64,000 nucleotides of DNA from Nitrospinaceae bacterium (GCA_028278405.1 JANQEK010000006.1:62001-126000), one strand, 5' to 3'; positions 1 through 9,572 are shown, counted from the first letter of the stretch. Numbers and translations: made by a program. Notes: generated by a model from the sequence alone, not told the origin.

Positions 1-541
1 ATACCGGTTTGCCTTTTTCATAGCGTACTGAAACTTGTGATTTACTGTCCGGTCGAAGAAAAGGCAACGTGCCATTTTTGCGAACGTCGGCCAGTTTCTT
101 GACCAGCTTATGGGCATACACGATGGGAGCGGGCATCAATTCTTTGGTTTCGTTGGAAGCATAACCGAACATCATGCCCTGATCTCCAGCACCCTGCTCG
201 TGCTGATCATCATCCACGCCCTGCGCGATATCCTGTGATTGTTCATCGAGTGTGACCATCACTCCACAGGTTTCATAATCGAATCCCATATCGGAATGAG
301 TGTATCCAATTTCCTTGATGGTCTGCCGGGCAATTTTAGGAATTTCAATTTTTGCCTTGGTCGTTACTTCACCGGATATGACGACAAGTCCAGTAGTCAC
401 TAAGGTTTCACAAGCGACCCGGGACTGGGGATCTTTTTTTAAGAGTGCGTCCAGAATAGAATCCGAGATTTGATCCGAGATTTTATCAGGATGGCCTTCG
501 GAAACGGATTCAGAGGTAAATAAATAATTACTTGAGCTCAT
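1..541 (-). CDS. metK: S-adenosylmethionine synthase, N-terminal part (cut by window start)
   Basis: Makes S-adenosylmethionine from methionine and ATP in the cytosol. I translated it from the minus strand from the ATG at 539-541. It begins [20 protein letters not shown], the typical MetK N-terminus with the GHPDK loop, and continues through [17 protein letters not shown] and the [12 protein letters not shown] motif. About 180 codons are present; the remaining roughly 200 residues lie outside the window. It is the last gene of the long minus-strand block, 98 bases after ptsI. An AAGG sits 8 bases upstream of the ATG. I saw no recognisable SAM riboswitch in the 98-base gap. Confidence 0.95.
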   Translation of the reverse strand, partial: MSSSNYLFTSESVSEGHPDKISDQISDSILDALLKKDPQSRVACETLVTTGLVVISGEVTTKAKIEIPKIARQTIKEIGYTHSDMGFDYETCGVMVTLDEQSQDIAQGVDDDQHEQGAGDQGMMFGYASNETKELMPAPIVYAHKLVKKLADVRKNGTLPFLRPDSKSQVSVRYEKGKPV

Positions 542-639
542 AGAAGAATACCTTGTTTGAGGGTGAAAAAATCAAAGTTTATTCAGAATTTGCATAAATT
601 GAAAGAAAAGTTTCAAGCCGGGCAGGTTGATCCGGTTCG

Positions 640-2406
640 TTATTCCTTTTTCTCGTCAAAAGCCAGGTCTCGATCGAAATCGGAAGGAAAACGGCTCCGC
701 ATTTCATTGTTGATGAACCGGTTGATTTCCTCAGATGTGGACAGGCTTAAGGCGTGATCGGCTAACTTACGGGCTTCTTTCAAAGTTATCTTTCTTAGAA
801 TTTTTTTTACTTTGGGTATGGAGTGAGGTTCCATGCTCAATTCATGTACTTTGCCCAAGCCCAACAGTAAAAAAGTGGCGATGGGATCGCCCCCCAGTTC
901 GCCACAAATGGAGACGGGTTTTCCCATATTCTCGGCAATCACGAAAATTTCTTTCAAAATTTTCAGAACCGAGGGATGAAAAGGCTGATAGAGGTGGGCT
1001 ACATTCTCATTGATGCGGTCCACCGCTAAAACGTATTGTATCAAATCATTGGTGCCGATACTTACATAGTCCACCAATTCCAGGATGCGATCCACAATGA
1101 GAGCCGCGGCCGGAGTTTCGATCATGGCTCCCACCAGGATGTCCTCCTGAAAGGGAATCTGGGAGTTTCTCAATTCCTCTTTGGCTTTTTCCAGATAATC
1201 GTTGGCTTCAACGATTTCCTCCACACTGGAGACCATAGGATATAGGATTTTAATTTTTCCGTAAAGACTTGCCCGCAAGATTCCCTTTAATTGGCTCATT
1301 AAAAGATCCGGCTGAGCCAGGGAAAGACGAATGCCTCTCAAACCCAGTGCAGGATTGTCCTCGGGTGAGTTGTTGATTTTTGAAAGTTGTTTGTCGGCCC
1401 CGATATCCAGAGTTCGGATCACCACGGGGTAGGGCTCCATGGTTTGCACCACTTTTTTAAAGTTGCTATACAAATCATTCTCTGTAGGCAGTGAGTTGGA
1501 TGCCAGATACAAGAATTCCGTCCGGTAGAGACCGATGCCTTCGCCACCGTATTTACGTATGGATTTTGCCTCATGGATAGTTTCAATATTGGCCATTAAC
1601 TGGACCTTTTCCCCATCCAGCGTCTCTGCCTCCAGGCCGATGTCCTTTAATAAGGTTTTTTCATACCGTTGATAGTTTTTCTGCTTTTTTTGGTAATGGT
1701 TTAATTGTTCTTTATCGGGATCAACGATGATCTCGCCTTGGATTCCATCAACAATCACCCTGTCTCCGGAATTGACAAATTGGGTAAGACTGCCCAAGCC
1801 GACAACGGCTGGTATTCCAAGAGCTGAAGCGAAAATGCCAACGTGGGAGGTTTTGCCGCCAACTTCGGTCGCCATTCCAAGGATATGGTTTTTGGGCATA
1901 ATGATGGTGTCCGAAGGGCTTAACTCATGTGTTATGACGATGACCGGTTCGTCGATATCCTCCAGGCTTTCTTGATGATGGCCGATCAGGTTCTTGATGA
2001 CGCCATGAACCACAAGGTCCAAGTCATCCCTCTTGCCCTTTAAATAATCATCGTTGATATTGTTGAACAGGTTGGTGAATTTTTCGAGAGTCTCCGTCAA
2101 TGCCCATTCGGCATTGGAGCGTTCCCGCCTGATGGTTTCGATAGTTTCGTTGACGAGGATATCGTCTTCGAGGAGCAGGGTATAGGTATCGAGGATGATG
2201 GAATATTTGTCGGCGATGGAACTGGCTTTTTGTTTAATGTCCTGCATCTGCGCCTTGGACATTGCAATCGCATCTCGCAGACGTTTGATTTCTTTTTCGA
2301 TTTCCTTTTCCGGAATATTGCGCTTTATAACGCACACCTTGGACCGGTCAAGCAGATAGGCTTTACCGATGGCTACTCCACTGGATACGGCAATTCCGGA
2401 ATACAC
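640..2406 (-). CDS. ptsI: Phosphoenolpyruvate-protein phosphotransferase (PTS enzyme I)
   Basis: Transfers phosphate from PEP to HPr, the first step of the phosphotransferase system. The 588 residues are the classical enzyme I length. The N-terminal domain carries the phospho-histidine motif GGKTSHVGIFA near residue 190. The C-terminal TIM barrel contains LRTLDIGADK, GLRGIRLSLAQP, YPMVSS, GAMIETPAA, SIGTNDLIQY and the catalytic cysteine motif SICGELGGD. It has no N-terminal GAF domain, so it is PtsI-like rather than a classical PtsP, despite sitting downstream of rpoN and ptsN. The start is GTG at 2406 behind a GAGAG. No HPr gene is present here, so its partner must be encoded elsewhere. Confidence 0.93.
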   Translation of the reverse strand: MYSGIAVSSGVAIGKAYLLDRSKVCVIKRNIPEKEIEKEIKRLRDAIAMSKAQMQDIKQKASSIADKYSIILDTYTLLLEDDILVNETIETIRRERSNAEWALTETLEKFTNLFNNINDDYLKGKRDDLDLVVHGVIKNLIGHHQESLEDIDEPVIVITHELSPSDTIIMPKNHILGMATEVGGKTSHVGIFASALGIPAVVGLGSLTQFVNSGDRVIVDGIQGEIIVDPDKEQLNHYQKKQKNYQRYEKTLLKDIGLEAETLDGEKVQLMANIETIHEAKSIRKYGGEGIGLYRTEFLYLASNSLPTENDLYSNFKKVVQTMEPYPVVIRTLDIGADKQLSKINNSPEDNPALGLRGIRLSLAQPDLLMSQLKGILRASLYGKIKILYPMVSSVEEIVEANDYLEKAKEELRNSQIPFQEDILVGAMIETPAAALIVDRILELVDYVSIGTNDLIQYVLAVDRINENVAHLYQPFHPSVLKILKEIFVIAENMGKPVSICGELGGDPIATFLLLGLGKVHELSMEPHSIPKVKKILRKITLKEARKLADHALSLSTSEEINRFINNEMRSRFPSDFDRDLAFDEKKE

Positions 2407-2449
2407 GGGACTCTCTCAAAAAAAATAAATAATCCGCAAAAACTTGCGG
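2407..2449 (-). terminator. Hairpin plus T-rich tract between ptsN and ptsI
   Basis: On the minus strand, directly after the ptsN stop, CCGCAA and TTGCGG (2449-2444 and 2439-2434) form a 6-bp stem with a 4-base loop. They are followed by a T-rich stretch (ATTATTTATTTTTTTT) that ends just before the ptsI GTG. It has the shape of a weak intrinsic terminator or attenuator inside the operon. The stem is short, so read-through into ptsI is likely. Confidence 0.5.
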
Positions 2450-2450
2450 T

Positions 2451-2915
2451 CTAGCTGGTTTTGGAATCTTCTTCCAAAAGTAAAGAATAAATAACGCCGG
2501 CATCCTCTGTATTTAAGATATTTTCACGCAAGGATGGATTCTTAAACAATCGAGCGATTTTGGCTAAAGCTTTCAGATGTAATCCGGTGGATGCCGGGGG
2601 AGCGAGGAGAAGAAAAATAAAGTGAACGGGTTTTCGGTCCAGTGATTGGAACTCGATGCCCTTTCGGGAACGGGCAAATACCGTGACTATCTGTTCAATG
2701 CCTTCAACCTTGGCATGGGGAATGGCCATGTGGTCGCCGATTCCCGTGCTTCCCAACTGTTCCCGTTCCAAAAGCGATTGAAGCAACTTGCTGTGGTCCT
2801 GAATCGCTCCCCTGCGCTCCAAAAAAAGTGAAACTTCGGTTAAAGCTTCCTGCTTGCTCTCAGCCGCCAAATCATCAATGATGTAATCCTCTTTGAGAAT
2901 ATCGCTGATCTTCAT
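2451..2915 (-). CDS. ptsN: PTS EIIA component, nitrogen-regulatory type
   Basis: EIIA-Ntr-like regulator of the PTS-Ntr phosphorelay. It accepts phosphate from HPr/NPr and controls targets by its phosphorylation state. The 154 residues match the family. The phospho-acceptor histidine lies in GIGDHMAIPHAKV (near residue 68), and the conserved segments FIFLLLAPP and HLKALAKIARLFKNP follow. The order rpoN-hpf-ptsN is the common bacterial arrangement and supports a regulatory rather than sugar-transport role. No membrane EIIB/EIIC components are present nearby. Confidence 0.92.
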   Translation of the reverse strand: MKISDILKEDYIIDDLAAESKQEALTEVSLFLERRGAIQDHSKLLQSLLEREQLGSTGIGDHMAIPHAKVEGIEQIVTVFARSRKGIEFQSLDRKPVHFIFLLLAPPASTGLHLKALAKIARLFKNPSLRENILNTEDAGVIYSLLLEEDSKTS

Positions 2916-2970
2916 GAAAAAATTTTGCCGGTTTGTTTGTGTTGAATGGAAAAGGCGGTTGTTTAATGGG

Positions 2971-3300
2971 TCAATCGATTTGCCTGTCTTTTTCTGCGGT
3001 GTTCTTCTTTATTTTAAGAGTCTTGGATCGTTCTTTATGTTTTTTTAGCTGTCTTTCTGCCTTTTCCACTGCTTCGTCCATAGCGGTGTACAGATCGTTG
3101 GTCTCGCATTCTCCATGCACGGCATATCCTTTGTCTTTAACCGTGACTTCTGCAAAATGCCTGTGCTTTTCAACGGTTAGGGCGACGTGAACATCCGCGG
3201 ACTCTGGCAGACTTTTCAGGGACTTCTCAATTTTCTTGTGCAAGTGATCCTCGATCGCCTGAGTTATCTTAATTTTTATTCCTGCGACCGTTAATTTCAT
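2971..3300 (-). CDS. hpf: Short ribosome hibernation promoting factor
   Basis: Binds the 30S decoding region and silences ribosomes in stationary phase. At 109 residues it is the short HPF/YfiA form, without the C-terminal dimerisation domain of long HPF. It starts MKLTVAGIKIKITQAIEDHLHKK and contains the beta strand VHVALTVEKHRHFAEVTV and the Asp/Glu-Ala helix DLYTAMDEAVEKAERQLKKHKER. It lies directly downstream of rpoN, its usual position. An AGGAGAACGCC sequence precedes the ATG. Confidence 0.92.
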   Translation of the reverse strand: MKLTVAGIKIKITQAIEDHLHKKIEKSLKSLPESADVHVALTVEKHRHFAEVTVKDKGYAVHGECETNDLYTAMDEAVEKAERQLKKHKERSKTLKIKKNTAEKDRQID

Positions 3301-3389
3301 GAAGGCGTTCTCCTAAATAAACAGGTTAATCGGGGGCTAAAGAGTAGCTTGGTCCACACAAAATTTCAAGGGAGGAAAGGGGGAAGAGA

Positions 3390-4841
3390 TCAATAAATTT
3401 TTTTCCGCTTGCTGGCAGGAAGAATATTCAATTCTTTGCGATATTTAGTCACTGTTCGACGAGCGATTTTTGCGTTTCGTTTGACCAGCGCTTCCACCAT
3501 TTCGTCGTCGGTCAGGGGTTTAGCCGGATCCTCTGATTTGATGATTTCCTGGATCATATTTTTCACTCGGACAGAGGACATGTCATTATTTCCGATAAAT
3601 GATTTGATACCGCTGTGGAAAAAGAATTTAAGCTCGAAGATTCCCTGAGCGGTATCGATGTACTTGTTAGTTGTAATCCGGCTGACGGTGGATTCGTGCA
3701 TTTCGATATCTCTCGCCACATCCTTCAGGACCATGGGTTTGAGGTGGGATAAGCCATGGTCGAGAAATTCCGTCTGCAGTTTCACAATACTCTTTCCAAC
3801 CTTGTAAATAGTTTCCCGTCTCTTATCGATACTTTTGATCAGAAACTCAGCGGCCTGATGTTTCTTCTTGAGGTATTCCTTGGTCTTGGGTTCGGATGTG
3901 CTTTTTAGAAGATGATGGTAATAGGGGCTGATCTTGACGTTGGGCAGGCCGTCGTCGTTTAACATCACATCATACCCTTCTTCTGTTTTCACCACGACCA
4001 GGTCAGGGATGACATAGTCAATGCCCTCGGAACTGAATTGAAGTCCCGGTTTGGGATCAAAGTTTTTGATGATGCTTACTGCCGTAATGACCTCTTCCAC
4101 TTTAATTTTTAACTCGGAAGCGATTTTCTGATAGTACTTTTCATTCAGGCGCTCGAGGTGATTTTCGATCAGAGTTTCCACCAGGGGGAGACGCTCAGGC
4201 AATGCTGTTGCCTGAATCAAGAGGCATTCTTTTAAAGTTCGGGCGCCGACTCCGCTCGGCTCAAAGGTCTGGATGATCTTGAGAACTCTTAAGACATCAT
4301 CTTCAGAAGCATGGCTGATTTCTGCGATTTCCTTGAGTTCGGCAATGCAGTACCCATCGTTTTGTATATTGCCGATAATGCTGGATCCGATGAATTTATC
4401 CAGGTCTTCGTTGACTGAAAGGTTCAACTGCCACATCAGGTGATCAGCCAGAGTCGGTTCTTTCTTGTAAGTCGCTTCAATGGAAGGTCTTTCAGTATAA
4501 TTATCGGCGGAACTTCCCTGGGACAGATTGTCCTGAATATAATTATCCCAGTCTTGCTCGTATTCAAGCGGATCGTTTTCTTTCTCGGATGGAGGCTCTT
4601 CCTGGGTTTGGCCGATGGAGTCGAGAGAGGGGTCTTCGGGGTTCTCTTGTTTTTGCTCCAGTTCCTCTTCTTCTTCGAGAATTTCTTCCAAGATGGGATT
4701 TTCCACCATCTCCTGGTGCACCACTTGAGCCAATTCGAGGCGTGAAAGCTGGAGAAGCTTGATTGCCTGTTGCAGCATGGGAGTCGGCACCAGCCGCATC
4801 TCCTGCTTGAAATTTAGCTTCATCTCCATTGCCATGGGCAA
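3390..4841 (-). CDS. rpoN: RNA polymerase sigma-54 factor
   Basis: Alternative sigma factor that recognises -24/-12 promoters and needs an AAA+ activator. The 483 residues fit the family. Region I, rich in Gln and Leu, is at the start (LVPTPMLQQAIKLLQLSRLEL), followed by an acidic region II, the core-binding domain, and the C-terminal RpoN box ARRTVTKYRKELNILPASKR. It lies between lptB and hpf. A matching promoter (51585-51600) and a cognate-type activator gene (48512-51340) are in this window. Confidence 0.97.
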   Translation of the reverse strand: MPMAMEMKLNFKQEMRLVPTPMLQQAIKLLQLSRLELAQVVHQEMVENPILEEILEEEEELEQKQENPEDPSLDSIGQTQEEPPSEKENDPLEYEQDWDNYIQDNLSQGSSADNYTERPSIEATYKKEPTLADHLMWQLNLSVNEDLDKFIGSSIIGNIQNDGYCIAELKEIAEISHASEDDVLRVLKIIQTFEPSGVGARTLKECLLIQATALPERLPLVETLIENHLERLNEKYYQKIASELKIKVEEVITAVSIIKNFDPKPGLQFSSEGIDYVIPDLVVVKTEEGYDVMLNDDGLPNVKISPYYHHLLKSTSEPKTKEYLKKKHQAAEFLIKSIDKRRETIYKVGKSIVKLQTEFLDHGLSHLKPMVLKDVARDIEMHESTVSRITTNKYIDTAQGIFELKFFFHSGIKSFIGNNDMSSVRVKNMIQEIIKSEDPAKPLTDDEMVEALVKRNAKIARRTVTKYRKELNILPASKRKKIY

Positions 4842-4863
4842 TCTCTCAGCTCACACGAATGAT

Positions 4864-5586
4864 TTAAAAAGTAAACTCTTCCCCTAAATAAGTTTTTCGT
4901 ACTTTAGGGTCACTGGCGACGGCATCAGGGTTTCCCGCGGCGATGATCCGGCCCTCGCTGATGATATAAGCGCGGTCCGTGATGCTTAACGTTTCCCTGA
5001 CATTATGGTCCGTGATCAAAACGCCGATGCCTCTATCCTTCAAATTTTGCACGATCGATTGAATATCTGATACAGCAATCGGGTCAATCCCGGCAAAGGG
5101 CTCGTCCAGCAAAATAAAAGTGGGTGAAGTCGCTAAAGCTCTGCTGATCTCGACTCTCCGTCTTTCGCCTCCGGAAAGGGAAAATCCCTTAGCTTCCCGA
5201 ATATGATCAATATTAAATTCATTCAGTAAGGAACGGGCCCGTTTAATCTTTGTTTTCAAAGGGATACTTTGGGGTTCCAATACTGCCAGAATGTTTTCTT
5301 CAACCGTTAATTTTCGGAATATGGACGGCTCCTGAGGGAGGTAACTGATTCCTCTCTGCGCCCTCATGTACATAGGGTAAGCGGTCACATCTTCCTGGTC
5401 TAGCAAAACTTCGCCCAAGTCGGGCTGGGTCAGGCCTACAACCATATAGAACGTCGTTGTTTTTCCTGCGCCATTAGGTCCAAGCAGACCGACAATTTCG
5501 CCCTGCCGAACCTCGATGCTGACTCGGTTGACCACACGCCGGTTTTTATAGGCTTTGACCAGCTTATTCGTTCTTAGACTCTGCAC
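4864..5586 (-). CDS. lptB: LPS export ABC transporter ATP-binding protein
   Basis: ATPase of the LptB2FG machine that extracts LPS from the inner membrane. It is 240 residues long, with Walker [17 protein letters not shown] (about residues 35-50), signature [15 protein letters not shown] (about 138-152), Walker [14 protein letters not shown] and the H-loop [10 protein letters not shown]. The gene is in the tight run lptC-lptA-lptB-rpoN. The LptF/LptG permeases are not in the window. Confidence 0.95.
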   Translation of the reverse strand: MQSLRTNKLVKAYKNRRVVNRVSIEVRQGEIVGLLGPNGAGKTTTFYMVVGLTQPDLGEVLLDQEDVTAYPMYMRAQRGISYLPQEPSIFRKLTVEENILAVLEPQSIPLKTKIKRARSLLNEFNIDHIREAKGFSLSGGERRRVEISRALATSPTFILLDEPFAGIDPIAVSDIQSIVQNLKDRGIGVLITDHNVRETLSITDRAYIISEGRIIAAGNPDAVASDPKVRKTYLGEEFTF

Positions 5587-5633
5587 AGTTTTTATAAGGG
5601 AGACGGCCTTGAACTTTGCCGTATGGGATTGAG

Positions 5634-6203
5634 CTATCTTGTCTTTTTTTGTGTCGATTTCGGATTAAGGACCACGTTCACACGGCCTTCTACTTTGAAT
5701 AGATCTTTTTCCATCACGAAGATCATTTTTTTGCCTCTAATGATATTTTGCCCCTCCCAGGCGGTAGCATTGGGTTCACCAGTGATAATAATGATTTGTC
5801 TTTTGTTATCGTAATGCGCGCGGTCACCCTTGGCCCGCCGATCTCCCTTCTTGATATCTACATTGCCGATGGCAATAATTTTGTCCAGATCCTGGTTCGC
5901 CTGGCTGATGTCGTCTGCAGCTCTTTTTCGCCCTGTATTATTTTTTGGGTTGGAATAGACCTCCAGGATATCTGACTTTATTTCCAAATCACCCCAGACG
6001 CTCAAAACATTTCCAGAAAAAGTAAACTTCTTGCCTTCGTTTTCCGACCGTAATTTGTCGGATTGAATTTCAATGGGGCTCTTTTCCTGTTTGCTCTTAA
6101 AGCTGTCCTTGGTTTTAGCGGAAAAGGTGTTTGCAGGACCCATTGCCAGCAGAGAGAGGATGATCAAAAATACAATTAAGAGTTTGGGGTTTTGCAAGGC
6201 CAT
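5634..6203 (-). CDS. lptA: LPS transport periplasmic protein LptA
   Basis: Periplasmic bridge protein that carries LPS between LptC and LptD. The N-terminus has a signal peptide (hydrophobic core [22 protein letters not shown]), then an OstA-like domain beginning [21 protein letters not shown] and repeating beta-jellyroll segments ([38 protein letters not shown]). The 189 residues match LptA. It is 47 bases upstream of lptB and 5 bases after lptC. Confidence 0.9.
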   Translation of the reverse strand: MALQNPKLLIVFLIILSLLAMGPANTFSAKTKDSFKSKQEKSPIEIQSDKLRSENEGKKFTFSGNVLSVWGDLEIKSDILEVYSNPKNNTGRKRAADDISQANQDLDKIIAIGNVDIKKGDRRAKGDRAHYDNKRQIIIITGEPNATAWEGQNIIRGKKMIFVMEKDLFKVEGRVNVVLNPKSTQKKTR

Positions 6204-6208
6204 TTCCT

Positions 6209-6649
6209 TTACTTGGTTTCGGGTTCTTTGGATTCTTCGGGCTGCTTTTGAAATTGACCGAAAAAATTGTCGGAGTCCGACCTGAACTTAACATTTCCTT
6301 CCAGTTGGATGTCCTTGGTCTCGCGGTTTATGGTACCGGCATCTGCGGAAATGGTGGACTTTCGGTTTTCTTCAGCATTTAAAGTCACGTTCACATCGGT
6401 TAGAATAATTTTGCTCTCCTCGTTTTGAACTTCGGCTTCCTTAGCTTTGATTTCCCAATCCTTATCGCCTAACACGTCATGTGTTACTTTAAAGTTTTTA
6501 ATCTTAATGTCGACATTCTTGCCCATCGTTTTTAAAGTTTCTACCGGTAAGACTTCTTTATACAATGATTTAACCAAGCTATAGGTGGTTACAGTTATCA
6601 GGAGGAGAATCAAGCCAAGCAAAATTTTTCTGACATTATTTTTTTGCAT
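6209..6649 (-). CDS. lptC: LPS export protein LptC
   Basis: Single-pass inner-membrane protein that passes LPS from LptBFG to LptA. I chose the ATG at 6649 because it gives a normal N-terminus, MQKNNVRKILLGLILLLITV, which is short, basic and followed by one membrane segment. An in-frame GTG at 6709 would add 20 residues ahead of it. The periplasmic part carries the LptC signature KNFKVTHDVLGDKDWEIKAKEA and a strand-rich region ending NVKFRSDS. About 146 residues, slightly short for the family. Confidence 0.85.
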   Translation of the reverse strand: MQKNNVRKILLGLILLLITVTTYSLVKSLYKEVLPVETLKTMGKNVDIKIKNFKVTHDVLGDKDWEIKAKEAEVQNEESKIILTDVNVTLNAEENRKSTISADAGTINRETKDIQLEGNVKFRSDSDNFFGQFQKQPEESKEPETK

Positions 6650-6711
6650 GGGGAAAGCTTTCTGAGGACATGCAAAGGATGTACCAATCAGGATTTTGCC
6701 ATAATGCACAT

Positions 6712-7200
6712 TTAATGTAAAGCGAAAACAGGGTGGTTGGAGGACCCAATATTATGAGGCTTTATGTTAAATTTTCGGGATTCTCCTTCCTCGATTTTGA
6801 TATGGATTTCTATCCATCGTTCAATCCCCAACAGGGGGGTGGAGGCGTCTTCCTCGGCGAATAATTTTTCCGCCCATTCCACAATGGAAATACCTTCGCC
6901 TGCAAAAGTGTCCTCCAGACCCAGGTTTTCCAGCTCTCGAGATGAAGCAATCCGGTACAGATCAATATGAAATACAGGAACCTTGCCTCGATATTCGTTC
7001 ACCAGAGTAAAGGTTGGGCTACGGACATATTCCTCTCGAGCGACCCCTAATCCTCGGGCGATTCCCTGGGTCAAAGTGGTTTTACCGGCTCCCAGATCCC
7101 CGAAAAGAAAAACGATATCCCCGATCTCTAAATGTTGCCCGATCTTTTCTCCCAGAGTCAGCGTGTCATTGGGGGAATGAGTTACAAACGGTATGTTCAA
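6712..7200 (-). CDS. tsaE: tRNA threonylcarbamoyladenosine biosynthesis ATPase
   Basis: ATPase that works with TsaD and TsaB in making the t6A37 modification of ANN-decoding tRNAs. It is 162 residues long, with Walker A GDLGAGKTTLTQGIARGLG near residues 34-52. The family motifs VRSPTFTLVNEY, FHIDLYR and GISIVEWAEK follow. The gene overlaps the end of nnr by 4 bases, so the two are translationally coupled, as in many genomes (yjeF-tsaE). Confidence 0.94.
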   Translation of the reverse strand: MNIPFVTHSPNDTLTLGEKIGQHLEIGDIVFLFGDLGAGKTTLTQGIARGLGVAREEYVRSPTFTLVNEYRGKVPVFHIDLYRIASSRELENLGLEDTFAGEGISIVEWAEKLFAEEDASTPLLGIERWIEIHIKIEEGESRKFNIKPHNIGSSNHPVFALH

Positions 7201-8747
7201 TTGAGAATCCTCTTCATGGCTTCCGGGATTTTATCCAAGAGATCGCTGGCGATGAGCGGGACCTCATGCTGGGTCTCAGCGTAAAGGTCCCCGGCCATTC
7301 CATGAATGAAAGCGCCCGCCGCGGTTGCTGAAGGTACACTCAATCCCTGTGAGGCCAATCCAGCGATGAGGCCAGCCAGCACATCTCCTGAGCCGGCTGT
7401 CGCCATTCCCGGGTTGCCGGTGGGATTGATGAATACCGTGCCTTCCGGAAACGCCACCAGGGTACGGGCGCCCTTGAGAAGCAGAGTGACCCCATGCTCC
7501 TGGGCGAAATCTCTGGCCCGTTCCACCCTTTGGTCCAGAATATCCTGCACGCTCCATCCGGAAAGTCGGTACATCTCCTTGGGGTGAGGGGTTAATACCG
7601 TTTCAGTCTGGATACGATCAATCAACTTTCTACTTTTGCCGAGGGCGTTTATTCCATCCGCGTCGATGACCAACGGACATTCTACCTGCGGCAGGAGAGC
7701 TTCCAGCAATTGAACGGTTTCTTTCTCAGCAGACAGCCCGGGACCGATAGCCAGCGCATTTTTCCCTGACAAATTTTTCAGGACAATGTCTATGGCTTTT
7801 GTGGAGACACATCCGCTTTTAGTTTCTGGCAAGGCCACGGACATGGTTTCCAGCGGGTTGAATTCGAGAGCTTGATGGCAAGTCTCGGGAATCGCAAGGG
7901 TAACCAGTCCGGCGCCGGCCCGCAAAGCAGCCAGACCCGTTAACCCGGCTGCGCCACCCTTGCCTTTAGAACCCGCAACCACCAGAGTGTGGCCGTAATC
8001 ACCTTTATGAGTGTTGGTGGGTCTTTTCGGAATCAATGATTGAATATCTTCCAATTCGAGCCAGGCAACGGGTATTTCCTGTTTCTCAATAGCTTCCTGA
8101 GGAATGCTGATGTCCAGTATCTGAACTTCACCCATGCTTTCTGCAGCGGGAAACAGAAGATGACTTCGTTTTAATAACGCCAGTGCGGCGGTAATATCGG
8201 CCTTGATATGTGGTCCGATCAAATGGCCCGAGTCGGAATCCACTCCGGAGGGAATGTCGACCGCGACCACGTGTTTTTTGGCGGCATTTACTTTTTTGAT
8301 GACTTTTTCATAAAGTCCTCCGGTGGGTTTGGACAGCCCGGTACCAAACAACGCATCAACAATGATGTGGCAATGACGAAGCAAATGATTTTGTGCGTTT
8401 AGGTTTTTTTCGGTAACTTCGTGAATGGGAACTCCTATTTTGAAGGCAGCATCGGCATTGATTTTAGCGTCCGATTTCAATTGCCTCCTTTTACCCAATA
8501 AAAGAACATCCACTGTCACGCCATCAATAAACAAATGACGGGCGATGACAAACCCGTCTCCACCATTATTTCCTTTGCCACATACAATCAGGACCTTCTT
8601 TTCCAACAGGTCAGGGATATTCTCATGAATCAATGAGGCCACCGCCAGCCCGGCATTTTCCATCAGAACCAGCCCAGGAATGCCAAAATCATCAATTGTC
8701 GAATGGTCGATTGCCTGCATTTCACTTGCGGTGACAACTTTCTGCAA
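7197..8747 (-). CDS. nnr: Bifunctional NAD(P)H-hydrate repair enzyme (epimerase and ADP-dependent dehydratase)
   Basis: Repairs damaged hydrated NADH/NADPH. The N-terminal epimerase domain (YjeF_N) starts VVTASEMQAIDHSTIDDFGIPG and holds VCGKGNNGGDGFVIARHL and VDIPSGVDSDSG. The C-terminal dehydratase domain holds HKGDYGHTLVVAGSKGKGGA and the NPGMATAGSGDVLAGLIAGL motif. I prefer the TTG at 8747, preceded by GAGG, because it gives the normal family N-terminus. An in-frame TTG at 8798 would add 17 hydrophobic residues. The gene leads the tsaE-lptC-lptA-lptB run. Confidence 0.92.
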   Translation of the reverse strand: MQKVVTASEMQAIDHSTIDDFGIPGLVLMENAGLAVASLIHENIPDLLEKKVLIVCGKGNNGGDGFVIARHLFIDGVTVDVLLLGKRRQLKSDAKINADAAFKIGVPIHEVTEKNLNAQNHLLRHCHIIVDALFGTGLSKPTGGLYEKVIKKVNAAKKHVVAVDIPSGVDSDSGHLIGPHIKADITAALALLKRSHLLFPAAESMGEVQILDISIPQEAIEKQEIPVAWLELEDIQSLIPKRPTNTHKGDYGHTLVVAGSKGKGGAAGLTGLAALRAGAGLVTLAIPETCHQALEFNPLETMSVALPETKSGCVSTKAIDIVLKNLSGKNALAIGPGLSAEKETVQLLEALLPQVECPLVIDADGINALGKSRKLIDRIQTETVLTPHPKEMYRLSGWSVQDILDQRVERARDFAQEHGVTLLLKGARTLVAFPEGTVFINPTGNPGMATAGSGDVLAGLIAGLASQGLSVPSATAAGAFIHGMAGDLYAETQHEVPLIASDLLDKIPEAMKRILN

Positions 8748-8871
8748 AGGAACCTCGAGAGATAGAAATATATTTAGATTCAATGAAGGCAGATTCAATG
8801 CCTGTTTCTGCCTGACCGGGTTTTATTCTAACAAATTTGCGGGGTGGGGATGTTATTTGTTGGAGGCTCTG

Positions 8872-9540
8872 TCAAAAGAGATAAGGATTCTGGTCCAATT
8901 TTTTAAGCGCGATGTCCTCGGGTCCGGGTGGGATATGATTGATCACTTTTGCCAGCGTAGGATCTTCCGGATCGGAAAACTGCTTCAGTTGAGGGAAGTC
9001 CTGGCCAAAATCTGGAGATCGTAACAGTTGTTTCCTTTCATCTGAGTTCATTTGGTTGAATCGTTCCGGTGCGATGAGAAAAGTCGTATTAAAGAAATAC
9101 TCAAGAAGAAATCGGTTGAAATCCAACGGTTGTCCTTCCAATTCCGGAAACAGTTTCAGGCGTTCCGTTTCATCGTTATAGCTGTAGTCCTCGACAATAT
9201 CCAGTAGACAGTCATAAAGAAAGCACAGGTGATAGCAATTCATGGTAAACCAAATCTCGCGATGAATCAGGCCGGTGAATAATTGATCGGATAGATCGCT
9301 TAAGACATCGGCGTTTCCCAAACGAGAGGCGTGAGGAAAAAGAATTTCCAGTCGAGAGGACGTTTCCCGGTTTTCAATCGCTTTGATTTCCTGAAACAGG
9401 CCCTGGGAGTTGAACAGGGCTTGGTGAATAAAATGGAAGGGAAGGGGGCTCGGATCTTCTTCATCATGCAACTCTATTTTGCTGGAATGGTTTCCTGGTC
9501 GCAGGGGATTCAAGTAGATATTTTTCTTAAACACTAGCAT
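8872..9540 (-). CDS. Conserved-looking hypothetical protein, 222 aa
   Basis: I do not recognise this protein. It is soluble-looking, with no signal peptide or membrane segment. The aromatic-rich middle (WFTMNCYHLCFLYDCLLDIVEDYSY) and the C-terminal half (LEYFFNTTFLIAPERFNQM, then a Pro/Asp-rich end) suggest an all-alpha fold. It lies 32 bases downstream of glgP on the same strand, and its codon use resembles its neighbours. A link to glycogen metabolism is possible only by position. Confidence 0.75.
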   Translation of the reverse strand: MLVFKKNIYLNPLRPGNHSSKIELHDEEDPSPLPFHFIHQALFNSQGLFQEIKAIENRETSSRLEILFPHASRLGNADVLSDLSDQLFTGLIHREIWFTMNCYHLCFLYDCLLDIVEDYSYNDETERLKLFPELEGQPLDFNRFLLEYFFNTTFLIAPERFNQMNSDERKQLLRSPDFGQDFPQLKQFSDPEDPTLAKVINHIPPGPEDIALKKLDQNPYLF

Positions 9541-9572
9541 GGTGGAAGGCGGGTAAACTATTACTCTTTGAG

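Noticed and set aside
542-639. A SAM riboswitch upstream of metK
   Set aside because: The 98-base gap shows no matching core or terminator hairpin.
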